NCBI GenBank assembly: GCA_023333565.1
Contig: JAJKFH010001315.1
Location: 2,518,501 to 2,582,500 of the forward strand
Direction of reading: 5' to 3'
Source of the DNA: Puffinus mauretanicus
Taxonomy: Eukaryota; Chordata; Aves; Procellariiformes; Procellariidae
DNA: 64,000 nucleotides
Of this stretch, positions 13,572 through 24,985 are shown piece after piece. The notes under the pieces are model-generated. The model was not told the DNA's origin and made no database searches. It worked only from the letters and a program-made list of their open reading frames with translations. Each line of letters begins with the position of its first letter. The stretch's first letter is position 1. The position numbers were made by a program, and so were the translations under genes.

Positions 13572-14098
13572 TAGTCTGTCCTGGTTTCGGCTGGGATAGG
13601 GTTAAATTTCTTCCTAGTGCTGTGTTTTGGATTTAGTATGAGGAGAATGTTGATAACACACTGATGTTTTCAGTTGTTGCTAAGTGCCCTCCTAGTCCAA
13701 GGACAGCTCCTATGCCTACTGACTGAGCTAGGTACACAAGATGGGAGGGAACATGATCAGGACAGCCAGCCCAGCTGGCTAATGGGGTATTCCATACCAT
13801 GTGATGTCATGCTCAGTATATGAAGGGTAGGCGTGATCCAGGAAGTACGGATCGCTACTTGGTTATCGGTCAGCGCGGGTGGTGAGCAATTGCATTGTAC
13901 ATCACTCATTTTGTATATTTTATCATTATCATTATTATTTTCCCTTTTTCTGTTCTATTAAACTGTCTTTATCTCAACCCACAAGTTTTTCTCACTCTTA
14001 CCCTTCCGATTCTCTCCCTGTCCCGCTGGGGGTGAGGGGGAGTGAGAGAGCGGCTGCGTGGTATTTGGCTGCCTGCCAGGTTAAACCACAACATAGTC
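13572..14098 (+). mobile_element. solo LTR of an avian endogenous retrovirus, with 5-bp target duplication
   Basis: The LTR runs from TGTCCTGG at 13577 to CCACAACA ending at 14093 (517 bp) and has TG...CA ends. It is flanked by a perfect 5-bp direct repeat, TAGTC, at 13572-13576 and 14094-14098. A TATA-like GTATATGAA lies near 13816 and an ATTAAA polyadenylation signal near 13958, with an (ATT)-rich stretch between. No internal retroviral sequence follows, so this is a solo LTR left by recombination between two LTRs. Three other copies of the family occur in this window (24.4, 36.4 and 37.2 kb). It resembles the 36.4-kb copy more than the 37.2-kb copy in the region after the TATA box. Confidence 0.88.
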
Positions 14099-15877
14099 TT
14101 AGAACATCAAAATATCCCAACCATTATTTTGGCGATTTGGGATTCGAATCTTCAGATTTCAAGCTTGCAATAAGACTTAAGGGTAGATTTTTCAAGAAAT
14201 CAAAAGCCAAAAGCTGGAAAACAGAAAATGGTTAATAAAATATTTAAATAATTTTAATATAAAAATAAAAAAATGAATGGACCATCTCAAAGAGCTAATA
14301 CCATCCTCTATCTACTCAAGTTATAGGCCGGGTTCTGAAACAATCTCTTCATATTGCTGAGCAGTTACTCACAGGAGTAATTTCACTAAGTCTGTGTAAT
14401 TACTTGAGACAAGGGCTCATGAGTGAACACAAAAGCTTCACAAACTGACTCTAAAATAGCCCAGCAGAAAACAGAAACTACTTTAAAACAAATTCTATAT
14501 CAAACCAAGCTGTACCATGAAATAGAGAAGAAGTAGTGTCTTCCTGTATCTCTTGATTTTATATGACAAATGTTTTTATCCTAATGCTTCTTTCATATTG
14601 TTTAAAACAAAGAGATCTGTTACGAGGAGAAAACATTTTAAATTCAGAAATAAAAATATCACTAATTTACATCATATATGCTGTAGAGGTATTTATGAAA
14701 TTAATTGATCCTTCTTTATATATTTCTTCTGTGGGATTTGTCTGAAGGTTTACAGAATAATCATGCAAAATCCTCAGCTCTGCACAAGCACATGCTACGT
14801 GCAGGAAACAAAATTTGAGTCAGAGTCCTATTCATTCTAGCTGAAGACTCCACAGTCTTCTCTCCTGTATTCTCCAAGATTTATTCTCCTGACAGGTCTC
14901 CACAAAGCCACAAAGGCTTCCCATGGCTGCTTCTCCAAAGTTACTGCAAGAAGCACTAATTATGTAAGTTCAGGCAGTATCAACTTTCCTGGCTTTCTGA
15001 AAGGATAAAACGAATTAACTTTTTGCTCTGTTTTTTCCTGCTCTACAGCGTTGGACTGGATAGTCCATGCTTATGGGAGGTGGACTGGGAGGAAGGACAC
15101 AGAGGCATCCAGCATCCTTGTATACACACAGTATTAGTCTAAAATATATTCCTGGACTCCATTCATAGCCCTACCACTGATTTTTTCTGAACTACTGTTT
15201 CTTTTCCTCTTTTTCTAAGCTGTTTGAGGCACGCGTCCATAAAGCACTTAGCACAGCAGGGACCTACTCATGACTGAGACTTAAGTGCAATTGGAATGTT
15301 AATACTAAAAAGAGTAACAGACCACAGAGGCAAAATCATTCAATAGCAAAACCAGCCAAGCCTAGTATTCACCCATAAAGGAGGGATCTCCTCTGCTTAT
15401 GGAGGCAGACAGGCTAAGAGATTGTGTATTTCTCAGAATCAAATAGCAAAGTTCTTTGAAGTTTTTTCTTTCCCATGAGTACAGGAAGTAAAGGAGTGGT
15501 ACATTTACAAAGCGAGCAAATCTTAAAAGAGAAGCTTCTGTTATCCTTCATTATTAGAATTAACCTCTGTTTAAATGAGTTAATGAAGTGCATAAAATTA
15601 GTCGTCATGAAATAGGAAAACTATAACACAGTTTTTAATAGTTTCTTTCCTTCAGCACCCCAAAACTACTGATCTTAGATTCAGCCCCAAATATTGCTAA
15701 CAGAAATAGGAGCTCAAACTAAATCATTGACTAAGAAATATGTACTTAGAATGATAGTAAGCATTGCTTATACTGGTAAGCAAGAGTCTCTCAAATTGGA
15801 ATAGCTGTAGCCTACATTTTCCTCTGGAGAACAAAAAGGGGTTTTGCCCTTGAAGTTGTAATTTATCCTCAGTCTCC
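14099..15877. other. AT-rich non-coding DNA, no gene recognised
   Basis: I see no gene, named repeat or convincing exon here. Open frames are all about 60 codons and lack homology. Confidence 0.6.
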
Positions 15878-16535
15878 ACAGAATCATGGAATGGTTGAGG
15901 TTGGAAGGGACCTCTGGAGGTGATCTTGTTCATCCCCCTTGCTCAAGCAGGCCCATCTAGAGCAGGCTGCCCAGGACCATGTCCAAATGTTTTTTTAGTA
16001 TCTCCAAGGATGAAAACTCCACAAAATTTCCAGGGAAATCCAACCTGGATCAGTGCTCAGTGACCCTCACAGTAGAAAACGAGTTTCCTGATGTTCAGAC
16101 GGAACCTCCTGTGTTTCAATTTGTGCCCATTTTCTCTTGTCCTGTCACTGGGCACCACTGAAGAGCCTGGCTCGATCTTCTTTATACTTTCAGGTATTTA
16201 TATACATTGATAAGTATATAAGCCTTCTCTAAGTATATATAAGTATATAAGCCTTGCCTTCTCTAGGCTGAATCATCCCAGCTCTCTCAGCTTTTCCTCT
16301 GTTGAGAGATGTTCCAGTCCATTCATCATCCTTGTGGCCCCTGGCCATTAGGAAGTAATGGCTCTCTTTTGTACTGGGAAGCCCAGAACTGGACACTGCT
16401 CCAGGTACAGCCTCACCAGTGCTGAGTAGAGGGGAACAATCACTTCCGTTGACCTGCTGGCAACACTCCTCCTAATGCAGCCCAGGACATCATTAGCCGC
16501 CTTTGCCACAAGGGCACATTGCTGACTCAAAGCAG
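15878..16535 (-). mobile_element. CR1 LINE 3' fragment (antisense)
   Basis: Read on the minus strand, this is the 3' part of a CR1. The 3' end lies at about 15878-15920, with the usual ACAGAATCATGGAATGGTT-type start in antisense. It continues through the 3' UTR into the C-terminal part of ORF2, with the conserved block around [20 protein letters not shown] at about 16400-16480. The copy is 5'-truncated near 16535. A short local expansion of an AAGTATATAAGCCTT-type word at 16205-16260 has enlarged the middle. There are frameshifts, and it is not coding. Confidence 0.9.
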
Positions 16536-19500
16536 GACGAGTGTAGATTAGTTTGCTCACTGCCTGAGCTTATGGTGTCAGACACAGTCATTCGTCTTAC
16601 CTTATTTCCGTCTTTGACTGTAAAATCTACGGGCTTGATTTACCTACATTCCCTCTCCCTTTATTTCTGTTTTAAGTTAAACCTTTGTATGCATGCAAGT
16701 TTTATATCTTCATGTATCAAAACAGAAAATCCTCCCATATTCTTAGGCCCCATGTTAGGGATAAGGGCAGTCATAAATCTATAGAAAATATTACTCTTTA
16801 TTTGATGTAAATATGAGTGGACAGGAATGAATACCTGGGATAAGATTCCCCATGATTAGGTATCTTATATAATAACTGTCATCATTGCACAGTGAATAAA
16901 AAGAGATAGCAAATTAGGAGGAGTAATCCTTCCATGAATTTTGTTGCACAGGTTTAAATTACTAAGTTGTAAATAACTAAAAATTATAGAACATAATGCA
17001 TTAGTCAGAATCATATCAGTGAAAAAAAGTAAAACAACTTTACATTTTCTGATTGTTCATATAGAGTATGTTCATTCTGTCCTCAAACTCTGAAGCTTCT
17101 GAAACTCGTAGTATCTTCCATCAAACAGCCTGAAGAAACAAATGTTATGCATCCACATAGGCCAAATATGTGTCTTTGGTATAGTGCCCCTTGGGATCAA
17201 AGAAAATAACCACATTTTAGTCTGGCCACTGAAGCCCAGACTCATCTCATATGCTGAACTGAATGAAACTGATGATAAAATTAACTAGCATTATAATACA
17301 TGGATATGCATGCAAATGAGAGAACTGATTGGATGTTACCTTCCCTGTTCTTTCATCCTGTGTAAACCAGTATCTTCTCTGTGAATGAAGAAAATCAGGA
17401 TGTGCAATATATGACATAAGAATGGAAGTTCTTTAACCGCCCCTTCAGGATAAAGTGTAATTTGGCAATAGGAACTAATTTCCCACACTTCGTACCTTTC
17501 CTGAGGGAGGAAGGGATAATAGATTTTCTTTAACTGCCCTCTCAAGCATTGTACTGAAGACCGAAATTACCACTGAGTCTTTAAAGTATGTACTTAATGT
17601 CCTGAGAAATGCATCTACAGAGAGATGATAATAGAGAATTTACACCTACACACACTTATTTTATAACTGGTTCATAACATTATTAAACTTCATATAAAGC
17701 TGGGATCTGAATTATGACCATTGAACAAACAATGACCCATTAGATCTCTCCTACTCCTAATTCAGGCAGATGAAGTATATCTGAGGAGGGTATCTGAAGC
17801 AATTCATGCACAACAGCAGAATTTCCATTTTTGAACAAATACATGCATTTTCTACAAAAGACCAAACATGCAAAATAAACTGTTATCATTGTATATCAAC
17901 TCTGCCTATACTGGGAGTTTTCCCTTGAAAAGATTCAGAATGTCTAAACATTTTTGACATCACACATATATGATTTCAGCCTCAAATCTAAAAAAAAAAA
18001 AAGTGTGTGTGGGGAAGGTACCAGGTTTCTTTTGATATATTGAGTATTCCTGTCCACCCGAATCCATTAGTAGAATTTTTCAACCCACCTGGAAGTAAAG
18101 TCCTGGCTGCACTGACATTTTATTTTGGATCACAGCTTCATGAAAATATGCTGATTAAATGGGTTGTAAATTTACAGGTTTCTCAATATTCTCAAAAGTT
18201 TTCCTCAGTTATGATAGCACAGAAGGACTCTGCTTTAAGATGTCTTGGAGTAAATGGGGGACCAAATTGCACTGGGCCTGACAGGGTGAAATAGCATATA
18301 CTGAGCTGTCCATGTATGCAGCAGCTAGGTTTCTCTTAGCGGAAGTAATTACTTAAAACTTAGATGAAGCCAACTTATTTTCTCTACATTAATTAAAATG
18401 AACAGGAAAGATATAAAATTAAGTCCAATACGTGCACAAATATTTAGAAAGCAGATGTAGTCTAAAGAAGAGACATGCTGCGTATCATATATTGTGTGTC
18501 AGATAAAGCATCGTCTCTGTCTTTTAATCCCAAAATTAGGAACATATAGACTCATTAAATATACCTTGGAAATGGAGATTCTGTATGTGTAAAGTGTTCT
18601 AGTTTTAACGATTTCTACTAATCTGCGAGTCTTACTAGTTCAACTACTATTCCTCTACAAACCTATCCCCCAAATGAAAGAAAATGCTAACTGCTAAAAG
18701 GTATTTTAAGTGTGAACAGCTTTAAATTCAGTACTTGCAGAAATCCACAGAAAATGGAGAGCATAAGTCAAACAGCAGCACAGAGTGCAAAGGCAAACAA
18801 GTAAGCAAGGAAGCAGAACAACAACATCAGAAAACAATATATTATTTTTTTCTTATTTTTTGCTTGGGCCTAATTCCTAATTTAGCTTTCACATTCTTTT
18901 TTAAAGGAGAAGAATACATTTCATATTTGTCATGTGCCCTGTAAACAGATTGCCTGTTACAATGTATTGTGATGGACTGATGTCTATACAATAAAATTAA
19001 AAAGAAAATCAGGTTTGGATGCATCAGGATCTTAGTATTGGCAGAATCCCCAACAGAAAACTAAACAAAACCAAATTTTTTCTACCCTCTTCATAGCTAC
19101 CTGTGATAACTTTAGGTAACTATAGTAATTTAGCATTCCTGCTTTCTTGATAGGAAAAGGCAAAAATAATGCTTTTGGAAAAAGTCTGCCAGTCTTTTAA
19201 GCATTGTACGAAACCACAGAATATTTTCACTGATGCTGACAAGTGTGGAAACTAAAACACAATGGTAAATTGCCCAAATTGACCTCAGCTGATGTGGAGA
19301 ACAGCCAATGTTAAACTCACAGAGAGATTAAAACATATGGGTATGAATACCTCTGGATCAAAAATCAAGCAAGAAAGGCAACAGCATTTTCTAGATAACA
19401 TACCCCTGATCTTTCAGTAAGCAGCACAGAAAAGAGATCACGTATCACTGCCTTTTAATTTCCTCTTCCTCTAGTGCTTTCATAGCTGTCTTGTGGTTGA

Positions 19501-21077
19501 CTAGAGCAGAGACCAGGCAGCAATATTCTAATCGTCAGAATGTATATTTCTCCTCAGATGTCAAAAATCATCTAAAAATGTCAAGGAAAGAAAAAGAAAA
19601 ATGGTACAAGACAATAAAAAGTCAAAAAGAATTCTAAACAGCAGTCTGCAATAATAGGAGTCTCTGTAGATGCCTGTGACTGGATAAGATATGCACTACA
19701 GCAGTAATTGCCTTGGTGAAAGACAAACAACATAACACAACATAGTCCACCTAAGCAAATGTACGTTTGCAGGCATGAAAAGTTGTCTCAACAATTTACA
19801 GAACATAATTTAACAAAAATTAAACAACCTTCAAAAAGGATAGATCTCTAAAACAATCTCAATACAGATGTGAGATGTTAAGATATCAGATAGAACGTAT
19901 GGTTTATAAGTTTAGTAGGAAGATCCAAATATCTGTTCAGATGCTGTACAGGATAGATTTTTAGCACAATTTAAAATGCAAAGACATAAAACCATTCAAA
20001 TTCACCTATCAAGGGTGCATGAATTTCAGCTGTTTTCTGAGGGAAATAGAAAATTATGCAGGACATCTAAATGAACAATAAAAACAAACAAACAAACAAA
20101 AAGACCCCAAAGAGCTAGGTTGGACCAGAATCCATAGATTCCATGTCCCAACAAGTCTGACAGTTAAAATTACTAGAACTTGATCATCCATTTCATTTTA
20201 CCGGTTTCACATTGATGTACCCACACACTGCTTTGTATTAATTTAGTTACAATAATATAATGCCAGTAAAGACAGCAGGAAATAAAGATGCAGATTTTAA
20301 ATTTGCAAATCTGAAATTTAATGGAGTTTCTCTGTTTGGTTCAGAATGCATCTGATGCCGAGAAAGCTCCAAGCTACAACCACAGCAACAAGTGAACGTT
20401 TGCCTGAGTCTCACAAATGTGCCCACTAACCTGGGTTTGTAATGATCTCACTTAATGATTCCAAGCCACTTACATCCTAGAGGATGAATTGTTCTCAAGA
20501 TTTTTTGAGGGATCTAAAGCAATAAAGAAGAAATAGTTGGAACAATGTCTACTATCTAATAGTAGTGCAAAAATCCAACATACCAGAGTGAGTCTTCAGA
20601 AGTTAGTCAGCACGACAGGCACAACTAATTACCATGTTCCCTAGTTCTATAATGTGCTCAAAACTAAGTTTCATCAATGTCCTTGCAGCTTGCAAATGAT
20701 AAAAAACCCTAAAGTTAAGTCTGCAGAATTAAGGAAGATTAGAATCAAACTCAGTATAAGTGACTCATGAAAGACATAACTATATGAAGATCACATAACA
20801 CAGAAAGTCACAGGGTTGCTTTTACCCATGACACCTATGCCCTGAAATATTTTAATGACTACCAGAAGCACCAATACAATCAGAGACTTGTAGCTTCACT
20901 ATGCTACATGGTAACTAGTGCACAGCTAAAACCTGGGACCCAAACTCAACTTTACTGCAAGTTAATGCAATTTGGTAATACTACAAATCTGTTCCTCAGA
21001 CTACGGTGACTCTAGAAGACTGAAACGCTTTACCTTCACCACATGTCATGAGAAAATTATTTAAATCTTTTCTTTTC
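16536..21077. other. AT-rich non-coding DNA, no gene recognised
   Basis: No gene or named repeat was recognised. The stretch includes a poly-A at about 17991-18002 and an (AAAC)n microsatellite at about 20082-20101. Open frames are short and AT-biased. Confidence 0.6.
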
Positions 21078-22994
21078 AGAAGGTTGTGGGAGAGTAAGGA
21101 GGAAATAAGAAACAATAAGAAGCAAAAAAGGAGAGTCTACCACCTTTGGAAGAAGGGGCAGGCAACTCAAGAAGAGTACAGGGATCTCATTAGGTCATGC
21201 AGAGAGGAAATTAGAAAGGCAAAAGCCCAGCTAGAGCTCAACCTGGCCACTGTCGTGAGAGACAACAAAAAATGCTTTTACAAGTATATTAATGACAAAA
21301 GGAGGGCCAAGGAGGATCTCCGTCCTCTATTGGATGCGGGGGGAACGTTGCCACCAAGGACGAGGATAAGGCTGAGGTACTTAATACCTTCTTTGCCTCA
21401 GTCTTCAATAGTCAGAGCAGTTATCCTCAGGCCACTCAGCCCCCTGAGCTCGAAGACAGGGACAGTGAGCAGGACAAACCCCCCACAATCCAAGAGGAAG
21501 AAGTTAACGACCTGCTACACCACCTGGATGCTCACAAGTCTATGGGGTCGGACAGGATCCACCCGAGGGTACTGAGGGAGCTGGCGGAGGAGCTTGCCAA
21601 GCCACTCTCCATATTTTACCAGCAGTCCTGGTTAACTGGGGAGGTCCTGGACGACTGGAGGCTTGCCAATGTGACGCCCATCTACAAGAAGGGCCGGAAG
21701 GAGGATCCGGGGAACTACAGGCCAGTCAGCCTTACCTAGGGAAGGCTGGGGAAGATTATGGAGTGGTTCGTTTTGAGGACGCTCACAAGCCATGTCTGGG
21801 AAAACCAGGGGATCAGGCCCAGCCAGCACGGGTTCATGGCAGGCAGGTCCTGCTTGACCAACCTGATCTCCTTCTATGACCAGGTGACCCGCCTCGTGGA
21901 TGAGGGAAAGGCTGTGGATGTGGTCTACCTGGACTTCAGTAAAGCCTTTGACACTGTCTCCCACAGCATTCTCCTAGAGAAGCTGGCGGCTCACGGCTTA
22001 GACAGGTACATTCTTTGCTGGGTAAAAAAGTGGCTGGACGGCCGAGCCCAGAGAGTTGTGGTCAACGGAGTTAAATCCAGTTGGTGGCCGGTCACGAGCA
22101 GTGTTCCCCAGGGCTCAGTTTTGGGGCCGGTCCTGTTCAATATCTTTATCAACGATCTGGATGAGGGGATCAAGTGCTCCCTCAAGTAAGTTTGCACATG
22201 ACACCAAGTTGGGCGGGAGTGTTGATCTGCTGGAGGGTAGGAAGGCTCTGAAGAGGGACCTGGACAGGCTGGATCGATGGGCCAAGGCCAACTGTATGAG
22301 GTACAACAAGGCCAAGTGCCAGGTCCTGCACTTGGGTCACAACAACCCCAGGCAACGCTACAGGCTTGGGGAAGAGTGGCTGGAAAGCTGCCCAGAGGAA
22401 AAGGACCTGGGGGTGCTGGTTGACAGCCGGTTGAACATGAGCCGGCAGTGTGCCCAGGTGGCCAAGAAGGCCAACAGCATCCTGGCTTGTATCAGAAATA
22501 GTGTGGCCAGCAGGAGCAGGGAGGTGATCGTGCCCCTGTACTCGGCACTGGTGAGGCCGCACCTCGAATACTGTGTTCAGTTCTGGGCCCCTCACTACAA
22601 GAAGGACATGGAGGTGCTGGAGCGTGTCCAGAGAAGGGCAACAAAGCTGATGAAGGGCCTGGAGAACAAGTCCTATGAGGAGCGGCTGAGGGAACTGGGG
22701 TTGTTTAGCCTGGAGAAGAGGAGGCTGAGGGGAGACCTCATCGCGCTCTACAACTACCTGAAAGGAGGTTGTAGCGAGGTGGATGTTGGTCTCTTCTGCC
22801 AAGTAACTAGCGATAGGACGAGAGGAAATGGCCTCAAGTTGCGCAAAGGGAGGTTTAGACTGGACATTAGGAGAAATTTCTTTACTGAAGGAGTAGTCAG
22901 GCCTTGGAACAGGCTGCCCAGGGAAGTGGTTGAGTCACCAACCCTGGAAGTATTTAAAAGACGTGTAGATGAGGCGCTTAGGGACATGGTTTAG
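21078..22994 (+). pseudogene. CR1 ORF2 reverse transcriptase, partial and broken
   Basis: This is the remnant of the CR1 ORF2 polyprotein, the RNA-dependent DNA polymerase that copies CR1 RNA at its insertion site. Only the region after the endonuclease is present. Reverse transcriptase motif A is seen as [11 protein letters not shown] (about 21925-21957) and motif B as [20 protein letters not shown] (about 22101-22160). Motif C normally reads FADD but is FAHD here (22191-22202), so a catalytic aspartate codon is lost. The C-terminal block is well preserved and ends at the family's usual VDEALRDMV plus a stop at 22994. The frame shifts near 21345 and near 22185, with an in-frame TAG at 21737-21739. 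The element cannot make active enzyme. Confidence 0.93.
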
Positions 22995-23073
22995 TGGGCA
23001 TGGTGGTGTTGGGTTGACGGTTGGACTCGACGATCTTAGAGGTCTTTTCCAACCTTAATGATTCTATGATTCT
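21078..23073 (+). mobile_element. CR1 LINE, 5'-truncated (sense)
   Basis: This is a plus-strand CR1 that starts inside ORF2, downstream of the endonuclease. It runs through the reverse transcriptase and 3' UTR to a terminal repeat of the ATTCTATG type at about 23060-23073. The 5' truncation is typical of incomplete target-primed reverse transcription. The last 258 bases are nearly the same as the copy at 55.8 kb, so both belong to one subfamily. No target-site duplication is visible, which is normal for CR1. Confidence 0.95.
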
Positions 23074-23421
23074 AATTTCTAGGCAATTCTGTTGGCTTAA
23101 GCTAGCTAACCGTCATGCAAGTTTGAAAGTGCTACTGTTACTTGAAACAGGATGTGGAGAAAAAGGATGAGAAACCGTGATGCATATTCTACAGCACATG
23201 GACTAATCCCGGGCTAGTAAAACATTAATTTCATTATGCTGTCCTCTGTTCCAGGGGCTTCTTGGGTTAGAACAGAAAAACACAGGCAGTATAAATAGTT
23301 TTAGCAGGCCACTCCATGGTGCTTCTTTCCCATTTCAAAAATGCCATTCACCACATTAACATTTGTAGGCAGCCCCAGGTGCACATACCTCTAGTCATAC
23401 GGCAGGTCATATGACATCCTC
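23074..23421. other. unassigned DNA between CR1 and an LTR-like block
   Basis: No gene was seen. The sequence could be host DNA or the left part of the LTR-like block that follows; the true left end of that block is unclear. Confidence 0.4.
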
Positions 23422-24145
23422 TGTCATGGGAGAATGTGATCACCCATCACATGATGCAACTGTGGTGGTGCATTCCTCCCCCCTTCTCCTGGGCTGCTTG
23501 TTGGTCTCAGAAATTCCCATGAAACCTCAGCCTTGCTGTACTGAGTCTGATGGCTGAGCGCTCATTGACCATATCAAACTCTCCATGGCTAAGGCTGGGA
23601 ACGTACTCCCACTGCCTGTCCCAGGCGCCACCTTATCTGAGTTGGTTGAAACCTAAACCTTCAGAATTTTAGTCACTACTGCCTTGGACTGTGGCCAGGA
23701 TGGAAATTTACAGATGACTAAAGTCAATCATCTTGCGCACCTATAGATGGTGGTCCTAAGTGAGACCCTTTGAGCTCTCCTGGACCGCAGCGGGTTGCGC
23801 CCAGAATCTCCCTCCGAGAGAAACGCTCCTCAGAGTTTGCAAACTCTTGAGTTTGTGATATTTGGAGGACCGTCGCCAGCTGGCACGGGACCTGGGCTAC
23901 AACACTCCTCGAGGATCAACCCTTCGCCCATTGAGAAATGCCAAGACATTTTACATGAGTATTTCACTGAACTCGAGGGGGATTTTTAACAGGTATATCT
24001 TTGTACATTTATCCATCTTTGCATCCGTGTGCATGTGTGTGTGTATTGATGAAAGTACCTGCTAGCAAATATAGTCTGCTAAAATCTTATGCTCTATCTT
24101 AAGATTGTAAATGAACCTTAGACTGCTGCTAAACACATAATCTTT

Positions 24146-24350
24146 AGACATATACCGTTGACCAAGTCTGGGACGAGGGGTAGGCCTAGCTGGGTCTACT
24201 CTGAACTCTATGACTCAATGGGAGGGTTTTCTTACCCTTTTTGTATCAGACATATACCGTTGCCCAAGTCTGAGACTAAGATTGGATCCAGTCAGGTCTT
24301 CTCTGAACCTCATGACTCAATGGGAGGGTCTCCCTTAACCTTTTCATTCT
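24146..24350 (+). repeat. two-copy tandem repeat, about 102-bp unit
   Basis: Each unit starts with AGACATATACCGTTG (24146 and 24248) and contains a shared word, ATGACTCAATGGGAGGG. The copies differ at scattered positions, so the duplication is not recent. Both units contain an AP-1-type TGACTCA. Its place just upstream of a TATA box suggests a duplicated LTR enhancer. Confidence 0.85.
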
Positions 24351-24390
24351 TGGCCTCTGTATAAATCATCCCAACTCAGTTCTAACACAA

Positions 24391-24552
24391 TACCCTGGCT
24401 TCGGCTGGGATAGAGGTAATTTTCTTGCTAGTAGCTGGTATAGTGCTGTGTTTTGGATTTAGTATGAAAATAATGTTGATAACACGCTCATGTTTTAGTT
24501 GTTGCTAAGCAGTGTTTACATTAGCCAAGGACTTCTCAGTTTCCCATGCTCT
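24391..24552 (+). mobile_element. 5' fragment of the 13.6-kb LTR family inside another LTR
   Basis: This matches the first about 160 bases of the solo LTRs at 13.6, 36.4 and 37.2 kb, from CCCTGGCTTCGGCTGGG through GGACTTCTCAGTTTCCCATG. It then stops and passes into unrelated sequence. It lies about 25 bases after the TATA box of the surrounding LTR-like block. An LTR-LTR recombinant or a deleted nested insertion would both explain it. Confidence 0.75.
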
Positions 24553-24916
24553 TTTCCTTTGTATGCTTCATCTGTGTAGTAAGTGATAGAGTGGACCTTG
24601 CCATCGAACTCTGCTAAGTCGCGCTTTTATAAATTTCTATTAAAATCACTTTCTGCTAATATCATCAACAGTGATTCTTTGAGTGGCCTCTAAACCACTC
24701 ATTCACGACAGCAACTTACTACTAACTTAGGGAAAAGTTTCTACAACAGGCAATCTTGACTAAAGGCAACAGAATCAAAAGAGAGATTTCAGGCTTCTGT
24801 AAGCAGAACATTCCTAAAGGGCAAGTACTGTGGGAATGAAGAACACTGGCAAAGGCAGAGAAGCAAGCTTTAAACAAGCAACCTCAAATACTACAAGCTG
24901 TATAAACATGGTAGCA

Positions 24917-24985
24917 GAAGATCCGAGTAGCTCTGTGGCAGCCTATCTGGCTCTAGATCATATGGTACGTTTGAATCCCATTGCG
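24917..24985 (+). other. tRNA-like promoter boxes, possible SINE or tRNA relic
   Basis: GAGTAGCTCTGTGG at 24925-24938 resembles the tRNA A box. GTTTGAATCCC at 24969-24979 resembles the B box, with the C of GGTTCGAATCC changed to T. The spacing of about 30 bases between them is tRNA-like. The D-arm and acceptor-stem pairings are poor, so this is not a functional tRNA gene. It may be the head of an old tRNA-derived SINE or a coincidence. Confidence 0.25.

Larger units (their letters stand above)
23422..24710 (+). mobile_element. LTR-like block (probable ERV LTR), interrupted
   Basis: The block has the architecture of an LTR. A tandem duplication of about 102 bp (24146-24247 and 24248-24350) lies just upstream of a TATA box, TATAAAT at 24360-24366. 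Downstream is an ATTAAA signal near 24640, and the block ends in ACGACA at 24710. It is unrelated in sequence to the solo LTR at 13.6 kb, apart from an inserted fragment of that family at 24391-24552. The left end at TGTCAT (23422) is a guess, and I see no target duplication. The family cannot be named from sequence alone; a class III (ERVL-like) LTR is one possibility. Confidence 0.45.

Noticed and set aside
22182..22802. 206-codon frame on the minus strand
   Set aside because: It is the antisense shadow of the CR1 reverse transcriptase, which explains the region fully.
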